DNA of 64,000 bases from Athripsodes cinereus (GCA_947579605.1 OX388314.1:7378001-7442000), one strand, 5' to 3'. Shown: positions 48,474-59,851, numbered from the stretch's first letter. Program-made: numbers and translations. The notes: a model not told the origin generated them from the letters alone.

Positions 48474-48573
48474 TGTTTGAATGGCTGTAAAAGTCTGGCT
48501 TCGGCTCTGCTCCTCAGTGGCAGCGACCAGGTCTGACTGCTGAAATACAGTGTCCGGACTGGGCCGCATTCCT
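48474..48573 (-). CDS. candidate internal exon, unidentified protein
   Basis: A 100-bp GC-rich segment (above 50% GC against about 30% around it). On the minus strand it is open in one frame: GMRPSPDTVFQQSDLVAATE, then EQSRSQTFTAIQT. It is bounded by a plausible acceptor (GAGCTCTGGCAG|A) and a donor-like ACA|GTATGA. The abrupt change of composition at the two splice-like sites suggests an exon. An ATG inside could also make it a first coding exon. I do not recognise the protein. It lies on the same strand as the exon at 40418, but whether they are joined cannot be told. The alternative is an unrecognised transposon fragment. Confidence 0.35.
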
Positions 48574-48925
48574 CTGCCAGAGCTCGCAACACAATCATAA
48601 TATTATTGTTGTTAGGTATAGGGAGATACCTATCTACTTATATATTATATACGTAACATAGAGACTATATTATAATATTATTGTAATGCTGGACCGACAA
48701 AATCACTCAGCCTGTGATACAGATGGTAGGAGACTATGATAGTGTCACTAGCACATTATGAGGAACATGCCTCAAATAATAACAGGCAAGTACATAATAT
48801 ATGTCATTATTTATCTCGATATCAAATGAGTTATAAAACAAAACCCATCATAAATTTATATTTATTTAGATGAAAAAGCGTTCAATAACCATTAGAATAT
48901 CAGCATACCTACTTATTTCAGCAGA

Positions 48926-49024
48926 CTTAGTCAAAACACATTTTAGCGTTTTGTAGTCGTTCGACTATACATAGATGACTTCCGAGAAAGTTTCAATTTA
49001 GACTTGTGTATTTTAGCTAGACAA
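48926..49024. mobile_element. half copy of the foldback MITE
   Basis: CTTAGTCAAAACACATTTTA, GCGTTTTG and, at the far end, ACTTGTGTATTTTAGCTAG match the left terminus and the centre of the element at 45411-45600. The right arm is missing. It directly abuts an R1 repeat. Confidence 0.7.
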
Positions 49025-49032
49025 GACAATTA

Positions 49033-49165
49033 ACATCTATAATTCAGCGATCAGGCGTGCCACCGAGTGTAATATTTTTTTTATTGGCACAGAGAGGACA
49101 ATCTGCATGTTTATTACATGCAACTAATCAACTGGCTACCCGTTTGTGGGGTATGCCATGATGAT
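49033..49165 (+). repeat. R1 SINE-like repeat, later invaded by a LINE
   Basis: AACATCTATAATTCAGCGATC-type start, GGCGTGCCACCGAGTGTAAT, TTATTGGCACAGAGAGGACA, GCATGTTTATTACATGCAAC, CTGGCTACCCGTTTGTGGGG and TATGCCATGATGATACC: the most complete R1 3' module. Its terminal part (ACCATCGCAGTA, then GTATAG) was duplicated when the LINE at 49178 inserted. Confidence 0.85.
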
Positions 49166-49611
49166 ACCATCGCAGTATATATATATTTAGTTACAATCCA
49201 TTGGATTGGTCTGCAACGAGTTTGGTTTTTCTTCTCCATTCCTCCCTATTCTCAGCCAGTCTTTTAAGCTCTACGTATGAGCCACAGTTCATGTCCCTCT
49301 TCAGTTGGTCCATATATGCGTCTCTTGGTCGGCCTCTGCCATTTGTTCCCTCGGTCTTACCCTCCGCGATGGCGATAAGTAGTCCTGGGTGCCTGATGTT
49401 GTGGCCAATCCAGTTAGCTCGTTGTTGGCTGATTCTCTTAAGGAGTTGCCTTTTTTCGCCTACCCTGGTTAATATTTCTTCGTTTTCGACGTGCTCCGAC
49501 CAATGGATCTTAAGCATGCGTCTGTAGCACCACATTTCAAAGGCCGCCAACCGTCCGCTTTCACTCTTGCTGATGGTCCATGTCTCACAACCAGTATCAA
49601 CCATCGCAGTA
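49166..49611 (-). mobile_element. 5'-truncated LINE with 12-bp target-site duplication
   Basis: The insert 49178-49599 carries the C-terminal region of a LINE reverse transcriptase on the minus strand: GCETWTISKSESGRLAAFEM, WCYRRMLKIHWSEHVENEEI, GHNIRHPGLL, GRGRPRDAYMDQLKRDM, then LAENREEWRRKTK and a stop. This is the familiar CETW..EAFEMWC.RRML...W..H..N.E block, so the identity as a LINE is certain even if the clade (RTE-like) is not. The copy has no internal stop. Exact copies of ACCATCGCAGTA flank it at 49166-49177 and 49600-49611. The 3' tail is a short TA-rich run. Confidence 0.93.
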
Positions 49612-51717
49612 GTATAGCAAAAATAAATAGAGAATAGTGTACACTGAATAACGTCGGTGATTGTTACAAGGTGAGGTTAACTAATGTCATTTTATAGTAT
49701 TGTATTATTACAGAGTTACAGACAGTTGTTGTATAAGACAGATTGGTAGATAAAGCATTTGTATCAAATGAATCTAGCCAATGTATCAAAAACCTTTAGT
49801 GCTTATAGAGGAGATACTGTAGATAGTCATTAAAGGTTCTTACTTTATATATTTAGTAGATATATAAAGGCACTGTCTAGGGGGCAACGATCTACCGACA
49901 ATAATTTTATTTCATTGCTCTTAAATACTACAATCTCTATCTGTTTGAAATTATTCTGCAAGTCACTCCACGTCTTACGGCGACCAGGTTGCTGATCAAA
50001 AGAACTTTTTTATGTGTCTCATTTGCAAAGCACCGAGTTTATTTCACCTACCAGGTATAACTAATTTATTAATATTAAAATACGTGATGAGGATTGGAAA
50101 CTGACCGCCTTAGTAAATGCGATAGATAAAATTTCCCATCTACAAAAAATTGTTAAATTGAAAATTTAAAAAGCTTTGTTTAATACACAATAATTTCAAA
50201 GAATTTTATCGGATATCTATTAGCATTATTCGTAAAAAATACGCTAATTATTTACGTAAATATATATTTGTACAAAACAAAAACAATTCTTACTACGGGT
50301 AATATTTTGCGGCTTCAAATTGTATCATACGTTTATTATTGAAATATCCTTATAGTAACCAAATCGTTTTTCGTTCATAATGACTAATAATTCAACTTTT
50401 GTTATGTTAATGATATGTAGGTTGGCACTTTTTAAAGCCCAGATATATACCTTTAGAGATGGATATTCATCATCGCAAAAATTTAGGAATCATTTATTTC
50501 AATATATAATAATTATTATAATCAAGTATAATAAAGTGATGTATCAAACAATATGTAGGTAGATAATAATTTGTATTTGATGTCAATAATATTTTACCGG
50601 AGGGAGTTAAATGTAACTGGAATGTAAAATTGCATAAATTACATTTCCTTTAAATAATTACGGTGCAGTGGAAGGACTATCCTTATTTATAATAGCAACT
50701 CATAATGATAATAATACATCTACACAGTACATAATGTTTTATTATCAGAGATCGGTGGAGTTAAAATTAACAATGTTATTTGTTTATCAATTGACAAAAA
50801 AATTAACATTAATTTTTACCTAGTTAATTATAGTTGATTCATTACAGTAACATTCATATAATAGAGGATCTTTAGATGAACAGACAATTCACTGCTAACT
50901 AATGGCGCACTGGAAAATCCATCAATTTCCCTATTTAACGAAAAAGAATAATTTAACGAATGTGTAATTTGACAACTTTTTAAATAACTTTGAAAAAAAA
51001 ACTATCTTACTTCGTTAATTAATGATTAACGGATTAACAGATTAATGCGTGGTTCGGATTATTTTGGATGCTAGAGGAGTAAGTATAGTGGTTATACAGC
51101 GGAGAGATGCAGTGCCATGCTGGTCATCAGTGGTTAGAGTTGGAGAAGAGATCGGATCCACTGAATTTTTGCGGTTAGGGCGTTGCCGACTAAGCATGTT
51201 TCAAACAGGGATATGCAATCAAGTCCTCTCCAATTTATTTCGACATTTCTGATGTATGTATTACTTAATAGCTTTTAGACAAAATTGTGATAATAAGGTT
51301 GGTGAAAAAGTTGCAGATTGGCAGGTGAGACACACACCGAAGGCAGATAAAGTGTGGGATGACCTCGGGTAATATGTTCTAGGATAATTTGACAAGATCA
51401 ACTTACTCGTATATTTATGACACAATTTATATTAACTACAAATGCTATTCAACAACGTAAAGTCATAAAATGATTAATAAATAATATAAATCGACAATTG
51501 AGGTTTTTATATTTTAATTACCAAGCTTAATTATTGTTTTAAGTGCCCTTTCGCAGAAGTGTTATTAATATTTACTTTATCGAGTTTTACCCTTAATAAA
51601 AAAAGCTTTCAACACACAATCTTACCTATTTAGTTTTATTTCAACCAATGCAATTGTTTCGTATTGCATTTTCAAGTTGCAAACACTTATAAACGTAAAT
51701 GTTCCATTTTAAATAGA
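49612..51717. other. AT-rich non-coding stretch
   Basis: No supported gene. A moderately GC-richer frame at 51049-51252 is not recognised. Confidence 0.45.
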
Positions 51718-51905
51718 TTTTTTTTTTTTTTTTAAATATATATCTGGGTTTTGTTTGTTATAAACCCAAATACAACCTTATACACCTTTCACAGTAAGCT
51801 ACTAAAAGCTTGTGTCGTGAAAGGGGAGTTTGCCGGCACCTGGTATCGAACCATCGACCCCATGTTCACGAGGCCGAGACTCTACCTCCAGGCTACCGAC
51901 GAACT
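51718..51905 (-). mobile_element. SINE-A, complete tRNA-derived SINE
   Basis: Nearly the same as 30792-30978. Minus-strand head AGTTCGTCGGTAGCCTGGAG, box A TAGCCTGGAGG, box B GGTTCGATACC (51852-51842), body with GTGTATAAGGTTGTATTTGG and a poly-A tail of about 16 (T run at 51718-51733). One base in box B differs from the other copy. Confidence 0.9.
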
Positions 51906-53274
51906 CAAATAATATAAATCGAGATTGTATTTATATGCACACATAAACCAAAGGTTTTCCTCTTCAGGTTTGCAACATTGTATGGTCTCTTGTTGTTACT
52001 GCTTATACTTATCGGAACTTCTTTCGGAGACAATAATACATAAGATTTCGCATGTATCGCATATTTAGCGGTTGGTAGGTATCTATGTAACAGTGGCGTT
52101 TCTTTCGTACACGTAGAAAAGCTGGGCTGAGCTTTTCAAGCTGAAAAATATTTTTTAAATATAAAATTACTTGCAATTCCAACCATTTCATATTTCGCGC
52201 ATAGTTGCTCACCATTTGTGAATTCGATACGATATCGTCCGAAGCGTCAAACAAACCTGACTACATACAACTGAAATGTTTTTCTTCATTTGCTTCACTA
52301 CACATATTGCATCTTACGTGTCTTTTTACGTCTCACTCAGTCACGCGGCGCATAAAGATCGGCCATTGTTCTTTCGATTTTACCGATTTGTTTCTGTAGG
52401 TAGAGGTATCTACTATAATTTAATACACAGCAGTATGGAAAAAAAATATTATCAAAAACCAGGTTTGTTCCAACGATTGTGATTTGTTGAATGCACTGAC
52501 TTTCGTTCGATCACCAATGTTAAAGGTTACGTTAAACATTGACAGTTCATGAATGGGGGGCCATAATATAGCAATATGGAGTTATGTAAATTAAATCTTA
52601 TATATATTTTTATTATTCTGTTGTTATAATAGAATTTTGAAGGTGAAATGTTACTACATTTTTCATTATATATATACCAAATCAATTTTTCATGACGTAT
52701 TTATACCTATTGATTATTAAGGGTGGGTCTTCATTTAAATTCTTTTAGAATTAAGCTTATTACTTTAAAAAAAATATGCCTCCCTCCCTTAAATATTTTT
52801 GAAATAAGCTAATGAATTTGTACTTCATTTGTAAAGGTATTATTCATTTTTTAAAAGTAATAATAAATTACCTATCCGCTGAGATACGCCACTGATATAT
52901 GTGTAATAACACATCTCTCACTGAGCCACCAAATGATTGATAGTACGCTGAATACTAAATACTGGACAAGCCTGAATGACTGGTAGGTTCATTTTCATAT
53001 CTTGGTATGGAATATTAATTTGATGTTTATTTTTGGCAGGCACAGAGTTTATGTTGTATGTACTTTAATAGAGAATGTAAGAAAGATTAAGGAAAAAGAA
53101 TAACATGATGTTTTAATTATTTAGATATTTGTTAATACATCTTCACTAATAAATAATATGTAAATTCAATTAAGTTGAACACTGAAACATTCATTGCAAA
53201 TCAATTGATAAAATAACTAAATAAGGAATATCTCATAGCTATGAATAATTATTTGTAAAAAACTCTATAAATCT
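51906..53274. other. AT-rich non-coding stretch
   Basis: Overlapping open frames on both strands at 52009-52482 come from a less AT-rich segment, but none resembles a known protein. CCTCCCTCCC and other short runs only. Confidence 0.4.
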
Positions 53275-53692
53275 AGAGTCCAGGGTGAAACATGAGGACA
53301 TTAGAAGAATGAGCGGATACAAGAAGAGTGTTGTGGACAGGATGCCCGTGAATAAGCTACGGTAGTTTGGACATGTTGAACGAATGAACGAGATAAGAAT
53401 GACAAAGAGGATACACTTGTCTAAAAGAAAGGGTGAGAGGTAGCGTGGGCGTCCGAGAACCACGTGGCTTGATCACGTGGATCAAATTCTCAAGGACGGC
53501 CGTGTGTTGAGTAAGAGGAACAGACGTGCGTGCATGAGAAATAGTATGAATGTAGAGGAAGTGAAGGAAGTGTGTAAAGATAGATCTTAATATAATATTA
53601 TTATACTCTATGGATAGATCTATTTGGCGATACGTTCTCTCTGCCTACCCCACTTGGGACACGGTATGAAAGTATAGTATAGTTAGTACAAA
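53275..53692 (+). mobile_element. LINE-A C-terminal fragment, decayed
   Basis: Same family as 18739-19045. The plus strand encodes HEDIRRMSGYKKSVVDRMPV, a stop within LR*FGHVERM, ERMNEIRMTKRIHLSKRKGE, another stop, RGRPRTTWLDHVDQILKDGR, SKRNRRACMRNSMNVEEVKE and a third stop. It then continues through a small insertion TAATATAATATTATTATACT to CTCTGCCTACCCCACTTGGG, ACACGGTATGAAAGTATAG. The copy is longer at its 5' side than the others but carries at least three stops. Confidence 0.88.
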
Positions 53693-53736
53693 TAATTAAA
53701 ATATTCACAATTTGATAGTTCATAAAATATTACACG

Positions 53737-53975
53737 TGGTCAAGCCACGTAGTTTTCGGACGTCCACGTTACACCCCTCTTTGAGCTAAATGCGATTTTT
53801 TCTTCATCCTTACATCATCCATTCACTACGCATGTCCAAACCATCGCAACTTATTTATACGAATTTTATCCACAACACTCGTCTCTCAGTTACTCATTTT
53901 CTCAATATCTTCATTCCTAGTTCTATTACACAACACGTACAACAACCATTCTCCCCGGCGATCAATGTAGTATAA
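53737..53975 (-). mobile_element. LINE-A fragment in opposite orientation
   Basis: On the minus strand CGATGGTTTGGACATGCGTA (RWFGHA-like), GGGGTGTAACGTGGACGTCC and TGGCTTGACCACGTG match the LINE-A coding block, with the upstream segment AGGAATGAAGATATTGAGAA (RNEDIEK) also preserved. The 3' tail is missing. It stands tail-to-tail with the copy ending at 53692, separated by about 45 bp. Confidence 0.8.
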
Positions 53976-54004
53976 AATAATAAAAAATATTAAAAAAATA
54001 ATTA

Positions 54005-54250
54005 GTTACCCGATGGAGTTCCAGACAAAGAATAGGTCTCTCACACATTTCGATAAATTTTCGAGTGTCCCGTAAATAAACAGATAATCGAGAAAAAAAT
54101 ACATCTACAACTTACTGCTATCAGGCATGCCACCCATCCTGAGTGTCTTATTTTTTATTGGTACGGAGAGGGTAGTCTGCATGTTTAGCAAGCCCTCTGG
54201 CGATGCAAATTTAATGATATGGCGTGATTATATTTTATAATAGTATGGTA
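54005..54250 (+). repeat. R1 SINE-like repeat with single 5' module
   Basis: The 5' module GATGGAGTTCCAGACAAAGA, ATAGGTCTC, GAGTGTCCCGTAAAT at 54013-54077 is followed by the 3' module from ATACATCTACAACTTACTGC: GGCATGCCACCCATCCTGAG, TTTATTGGTACGGAGAGGGT, CTGCATGTTTAGCAAGCCCT, ATATGGCGTGATTAT. It shows the 5' module in single copy, where the 19.9-kb locus has five. The CTACCCCACTTGTGGG segment is altered. Confidence 0.8.
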
Positions 54251-54545
54251 GTATACAATATAAAGCACCATTTTGCAATATTAGGTGTGAAAGAGAGCCA
54301 TCTAAGTAAAATTTTTGAAAGTAAAATAGTTGAGAATCACACTCCCTCTATTGACTACATAACGCCAGAGCAAACAAGGTTGATGAGCAAGTGAATGGTT
54401 CTCACCTGTACTACTATCGCCTATCACTACGCAGAGCAAACTCCTATAAAAAATTCCATAGAAATCACTATACTTTACTTGTAAAAATGGTTGCATAAAA
54501 TCAGGTGCATTTGTTAAAACAAATAATGTAAAAAATTAGCATAAC

Positions 54546-54815
54546 ATCACGTCATATCCCACAAGTGGGGTAGCCAGCAGACCAGCTGCATGCAAAAACA
54601 TACAAAAAATAACTCGCTCGGCACAAATTGCTCAGAATGCAAAAGGCTTGTTATTACTATTGACTTTTATGGATAGAAACGCAGTTCTAATTTTCTCAGA
54701 AAACGTGTTTCACAATACACTGTTTCACTCCAAAATATTAAGATGAAATGCAAGCTGAGCTCTCTATGTCGGTACTAATTGAGATATTCAGAATGGGTAG
54801 CAGACCTCGTCGCTA
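54546..54815 (-). repeat. R1 SINE-like repeat, interrupted or diverged middle
   Basis: On the plus strand CATCACGTCATATCCCACAA, GTGGGGTAGCCAGCAGACCA, GCTGCATGCAAAAACATAC (54546-54606) is the reverse of a well-kept tail. The start of the element, TATTCAGAATGGGTAGCAGA, CCTCGTCGCT, appears at 54787-54815. The ~150 bp between them are not R1-like, so the copy is probably split by an insertion. Confidence 0.7.
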
Positions 54816-55675
54816 AATTTAACTTATGAAAACTTACGGAAAACAATGGGAGATCAATAAATAATTTTCCGGGTGCTTCACGATAAGAGTATTGCACATT
54901 AGAATTCGTTCCGATATTATATAAATTTAAAATAAATTGTGGGAGTTGATACAAAGATAATGTTAAGATGAAACATTTTAATGTTTATAAAAGTGCATAT
55001 GCAGGCGCCTTTTCCTCAAAATTAAAAACATTTTGTTAGAGTTATATACTTAGGTGTAGGTACTTCTGTTCCACAGCGCTCTTGCGTTAATCTATATTAT
55101 TGAATAATTTTTGCTTTTCATGTTTACGCTTTCAATGCAATTTTTATTCCACTGTCAATATTGTACATACATATTTAGATTAATATTCAATGAGATTTCA
55201 ACAATTACCCGGTACAATCCAACGTTTAATAAGTAATCCAAAAATCAATTTAATAAATGCAATCATTTGATTACTAAGATATTTTGTTAAAATAACAATG
55301 AGTGTGTACTGAATAGAATCAATTTCAGCAAGGAATTCATTTTAATTTGTATGTTTAACCGTCAACAATGATTGATTTATTGCATATAAATATATAATAT
55401 GAGTCCATCTACTCTTAATGATTGTTAATAATGATGATGGCAGATGTGGAGTAATTCACTGCATTCGTAAGAATAATTGTAATTCTTGTCTCCTTCTCAA
55501 GTACCTATCGAGCAAAATCAATCCAGTTAGCAAAATATAGGTAGGTACTCAAATGTTAAGTCAGTTTACACACGTATGTGTGTTTGTATATTATACTGTA
55601 GATCATTTTCCATATAAATTAAAGGAAAACAAATATTTTTATGCAACCTTAAATTCATTTGAGGTGTTCATGGAT
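54816..55675. other. AT-rich non-coding stretch
   Basis: Nothing supportable seen. Confidence 0.5.
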
Positions 55676-55905
55676 AATATTTATTTATTTATTTATTTTT
55701 ATTCTTCACTGTACATTGTTTACAATAATAGCTTGTTTGAAAGAAGGAAAAGTTGTTATCCTGATTTTCGAAGGAAGATTGTTCCAACATCGAGCACCGT
55801 GAACAAGAAATGAGTTGGACAGAAAGTATTATGTATATTTTATACAGATAATGTGATGGGAATCCGAAAAAAAAGTGTTGGAATATTTCTCCCATAACAC
55901 CTTTT
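55676..55905 (-). mobile_element. CR1/Jockey-like LINE C-terminal relic
   Basis: On the minus strand, downstream of a decayed region, one frame reads GARCWNNLPSKIRITTFPSF, KQAIIVNNVQ and a stop, then (AAATAAAT)n at 55701-55677. The W.NLP..IR....F..FK pattern is the usual end of CR1/Jockey-type ORF2 proteins. The reading frame shifts upstream, so it is a dead 3' fragment. Confidence 0.7.
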
Positions 55906-56390
55906 TCCGACCACTATAAACTATTAAAGTTTTCCTTTATGTATGCAGCATCATGTTCACATAAAAGACATGAATGCATACTTGAGGGAGAATGCTTATG
56001 CCACCCATAAGACGTATTCTGCTTTAATATGTAGATTCTAATACCTTCTAAAAGTGATTTAAAAGTACCTATTATTGTTCGACAACAATGATTTTTACTT
56101 TGTGTACAAAGCCATGCATGAAGCTGGTGAATAAATAATTATCACTCATATGTATTTACAACCGATAAACGATAACGGCGTAAAAAACTGTCTCACCAAC
56201 AAATAAGAACAACGCAACATCTTGTCATTGTTCTGACACAAGTTTTACCAATAAGGGTTTGATGACCCATATAACTTATATGTATGTATGTGTAACAAAT
56301 ACAATATTTTATATACCTATATTTTACTACATACAATATTGTCATGCAAAAGACAAATGTTCAAGAATAAGACATTTTACATCTTCAATT

Positions 56391-56512
56391 CGACGATTAG
56401 GTACGCAACCCATCCTGAGTGTCATATTATTAATGGCACGGATAGAACGACTGATATGTTTATTACATGTAGTTGCTCTGCTGATTGCTGTAATGGTATA
56501 GATAGAAAGAGA
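56391..56512 (+). repeat. R1 SINE-like repeat, tail deleted
   Basis: CATCTTCAATTCGACGATTA, GGTACGCAACCCATCCTGAG, TTATTAATGGCACGGATAGA, GTTTATTACATGTAGTTGCT and CTGTAATGGTATAGATAG match R1 in order. The TACCCCACTTGTGGGATATG segment is missing. Confidence 0.8.
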
Positions 56513-56849
56513 GAGAAGAGAAACGTACAATATAATTTCAACAAAGGAGTCGATTCCAATCTGTAATATTGATGAAGGTACAAAGTAATACAGTTTGATA
56601 GCAATGAGAAGAAATCATTTACGGTTGAATGATTTTGAATGTACTCCATGTTGCATTAGGTTTATATTAAATATTTACCTAACTTAAATAATAAAAAATA
56701 CACGCCGAGAAACTTACAATATATTTTTTGTAAGATGAAAAGGATTTTTTTTATTAATGTTTCATTTGCTATCGAATAACAGTGGCAATATCATTCTATC
56801 TATTCTTTATCATCCTATTATTATCATAAAAAGTTGCAATTGAATTAAA
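56513..56849. other. AT-rich non-coding stretch
   Basis: Nothing supportable seen. Confidence 0.5.
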
Positions 56850-56986
56850 TAATTCATCGATATTCATCTCGCCCTCAACGCTCCTCTCGGGAGCATAGGG
56901 CAGAAACCAGCCTCCTCCATTCAGAGCGTCTCTGCTCCAATTGCGTCACCTCTTTCCACGACATTCCCTGCGATATTACGTCGTCC
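56850..56986 (-). mobile_element. LINE 3'-end fragment (same family as 43.0 kb)
   Basis: The minus strand encodes MSWKEVTQL-EQRRSEWRRL and VSAL, ending with CTCGGGAGAGGAGCG-like codons (GCTCCCGAGAGGAGCGTTGA in complement), then a degenerate ATGA tail. It is a reversed sister of 43036-43253. Confidence 0.8.
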
Positions 56987-57325
56987 AAATTATTTTGTCA
57001 CTCAATTAGTTACATTTTTCATGAATTTCCGTTACCGAAGTAAAGTTTTTTATATTATTACCTCTAAGTTTTTTTTATATAAAAGAAAAGCAATTTTATA
57101 GAAACCCCTGTATTCATTTTTAATTGCATAGGTACATAATATGATTCAGAGACAGATGCTCGAATTGTAAAATAATAACGTGATCTAATTAAAATTTACA
57201 TCGTTGACTTTCATCATGATATTTGATAATCAGATGTCAACTATTGTCACAATGTTCAAATAGTTTATAATGATTATACAAATATATCTTGATATACGTA
57301 CTTGTAGAAAAGATATTCAAAACGG

Positions 57326-57508
57326 TTAAAGAATGTCTGCTCGCTGAGTCCAGCCTGTTCCAGTGGCATGAATTCGTTGAATTCGGTTGAATAATTTCTC
57401 ATCCATCCTCTCGAATGCGATGTCCCCAAAAAAGTGGTTCCGAGACAACATCCAATCATCCAAACATTGACTTGACATGGCGCTCTTCGTTTGATATGTG
57501 ACATTCAC
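57326..57508 (-). other. unassigned open frame in a GC-richer patch
   Basis: The minus strand is open for 60 codons (MNVTYQTKSAMSSQCLDDWM, LSRNHFFGDIAFERMDEKLF, NRIQRIHATGTGWTQRADIL, stop). Composition is richer in GC than the flanks at 57340-57490 and residues are well mixed. An overlapping frame is also open over most of the same stretch, which weakens the case. I recognise no family, and there are no strong splice sites. It may be a relic of a transposon gene. Confidence 0.2.
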
Positions 57509-58207
57509 CAGTGTTCCTACAACTGTTTCATATGTAACTTATTACTTCTTTTCCTTTAAATGTCATGTCAGTCCCTCTAATGACTTATCACTCGAGAATA
57601 TGCATACCTGTCCTAAGTGGATCAAAATAGCTCCTTAATAGTTCTTAAGAGATTTACGCATATCAAATAATTTGACAAATTTGAAGGGAATAGAAGGTTA
57701 TTAAATCATCTTGCGCATAAAATTTAAGAAAAATCAGAAAGTGAACATTCGCTATCAAATTGTTGAATTTTTATTTTCTTAAGATAATAAATACTGAAAT
57801 ATTCTGGCAATCAATTATTTCAGTTTAAGGTACTCAGTAACGTTTGCACACTGGTAAATCGAATGAGCATGAGATAAAATATTTGTATATCGCATTCAAA
57901 ATAGCATCCGTTGACTATTTTATTTATGGCAAACATTTATTTAAATGGAATTTATAAGTAGGTAATCGGATTCTTTGTTTACCGTAAATAATGCTTAGTT
58001 TCATCCGCAATTAGGTATATATTTTAATAATTATGAATAAAATAAAATATATTCATGTTTATGTAGGTACCATGTAATTTACTATGAGAGTGCAGCAAAA
58101 TTATGTATTTGATTATCACTAAATAAAAGAATATTTAGTAATAGATTATATCTCACACGTCGTTGCTGAAATCTACAGCAATGATTTGCAAACAATGCAT
58201 GATGAAA
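57509..58207. other. AT-rich non-coding stretch
   Basis: Nothing supportable seen. Confidence 0.5.
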
Positions 58208-58254
58208 CTGTATATAATTTGCAAACGTTGAAAACGTTTGCAAATTATATACAG
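58208..58254. repeat. 47-bp hairpin, 22-bp perfect arms
   Basis: CTGTATATAATTTGCAAACG plus TT at 58208-58229 is perfectly inverted at 58233-58254, with the 3-nt loop GAA. The right arm touches the first recognisable base of the LINE-A fragment that follows, so the hairpin marks the 5' junction of that insertion. Confidence 0.95.
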
Positions 58255-58580
58255 AAAGAGCGAAGAATGAAGATATTAGAAAAATGACAGGATGCAAGAG
58301 GAGTGGATGCGTATAAATAAGTTCCGATGGTTTGGACATGTGGAGCGAATGGCTGAAAAATGGATGACAAAGAGGATATGATCACGTGTATCAAATTCTC
58401 AAGGACGGCTGTATGTTAAGTAAGAGAAATCGATGTGTGTGTATGAGAAATTGTATGAATGTAGAAAAACGAATGAAGTATGTAAGGATAAGTATCTATA
58501 TGGCATTCCGTTCTCTCTGCCTACCCAACTTTCGACACGGCGTGAGGGTATAGTTAGTACCTATAGTATAGTGTAGTATA
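58255..58580 (+). mobile_element. LINE-A C-terminal fragment, decayed
   Basis: Matches the copies at 18.7 and 53.3 kb: GAATGAAGATATTAGAAAAATG (NEDI-like), GATGGTTTGGACATGTGGAG (RWFGHVE-like), a ~60-bp deletion removing the RGRPR segment, then ATCACGTGTATCAAATTCTC, GTAAGAGAAATCGATG, TCTCTGCCTACCCAACTTTC and GACACGGCGTGAGGGTATAG followed by diffuse TATAG repeats. Frames are broken. Confidence 0.85.
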
Positions 58581-59551
58581 GATCAGAATATAATTTGGGA
58601 ATTAAAAAAATACTTGTAATATTAGCCAATTGTGTACTTATTTTTAGGGTTTTCTTATTATTATTTCTGGTTACTATTAGAATGTCGTTTAAGACAATTT
58701 ATCTGCTTACTTTGCTTTTCATATAAAGGACATAAATAAAAAGTGTTTAAAACTCTAAAACAATCAAACAAATAGTATGGTTAGAATATTGCGAACCCAA
58801 TTTAGAGAAGACCAAATTAGAAACAAACAGGTAAAAATATAATACCCGACATTTGATAATATTCTTTTCACATGACTTAGCATAATCATGCTTGACAAAA
58901 GAACGTTATTATTACATTTACATTTGTTTAATTAATAATCAACAGAACAATAAAATTATATTTCAAATTAATTCATTAAAACATTTTGTTGTAACATCAT
59001 GTTCACGTGAGAAAATATGTCACAAAAATTATAATAATTTTCATTATTACACACATACATATATCTACGGCTTAATGTGAAATTGTTTGGAATACACATT
59101 TCACATTAAATATTTTGAGATTTAGATAGATTAATAAAACACTCATGTGTAGTACCTACAATCAAAATAAACTTTGGAATATATTTTGAAGTTGACTAAA
59201 TACCAAGTAATGTTCACATGATTATCATGAAGAGATTCCATTTATCAATTTGTGAGTAACAAAGGTGGTTGTTGTATAGACGTAAGTTTATGGTAAAATT
59301 TCCTACTATCTAGTACGAGTTCTGTATATTCGATCCTTGCTGGCGATTTACTCCGGCTTCACAACTAATCTGTAGGTAGGCATTGCATACCGTGAATATT
59401 TATGATTGGGTTTATTACAAATCTACAATAAACTTATCATAAAAATGTGATAGGTTTTACGCCGTTACATAATTATGTTTAACCATATTGACACACTGTC
59501 TTATAATTTTTTTGTTTTATATAGTGTGATTTAATTCAAATCAAATTTAAA
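58581..59551. other. AT-rich non-coding stretch
   Basis: Nothing supportable seen. Confidence 0.5.
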
Positions 59552-59806
59552 GATAACATAACATAACATAACACGTGTAGACAATTCACACAGACCGAGC
59601 TAGTCCCGAACTAAGATATGAATCTTGTATTATGGGTACTAACACGGCGATACACATATACAATGCACTACACACATATACATGTAACACCCAGACCCAG
59701 GACAATCTGAAAAAGGTCATTCTTCATTTTGACCTGGCCGGGAATCGAACCCGAGACCTCGTGACTTAAAGGCAAGTGCGTTAGCCTCCGCGCCACACCG
59801 GTCACC
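59552..59806 (-). mobile_element. SINE-B, complete tRNA-derived SINE
   Basis: A minus-strand SINE of about 255 bp. Head GGTGACCGGTGTGGCGCGGA at 59806, box A TGGCGCGGAGG (59795-59785), and box B GGGTTCGATTCCC (59752-59740), a perfect Pol III B box. The body includes GGACCTGG-like and GGGTCTGGGTGTTAC words and ends in (GTTAT)n on the minus strand, seen as ATAACATAACATAACATAAC at 59553-59573. It is well preserved and unrelated to SINE-A beyond the tRNA-like head. Confidence 0.92.
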
Positions 59807-59851
59807 AGATGTCTGTCTTTTCTAATCAAGAAGTGCAACATACAAAATATC

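Noticed and set aside
49201..49527. 108-codon plus-strand frame
   Set aside because: Antisense shadow of the LINE fragment on the minus strand.
59740..59806. tRNA-like sequence with a perfect B box
   Set aside because: Head of SINE-B; the body and (GTTAT)n tail follow, and a mature tRNA fold is not maintained.
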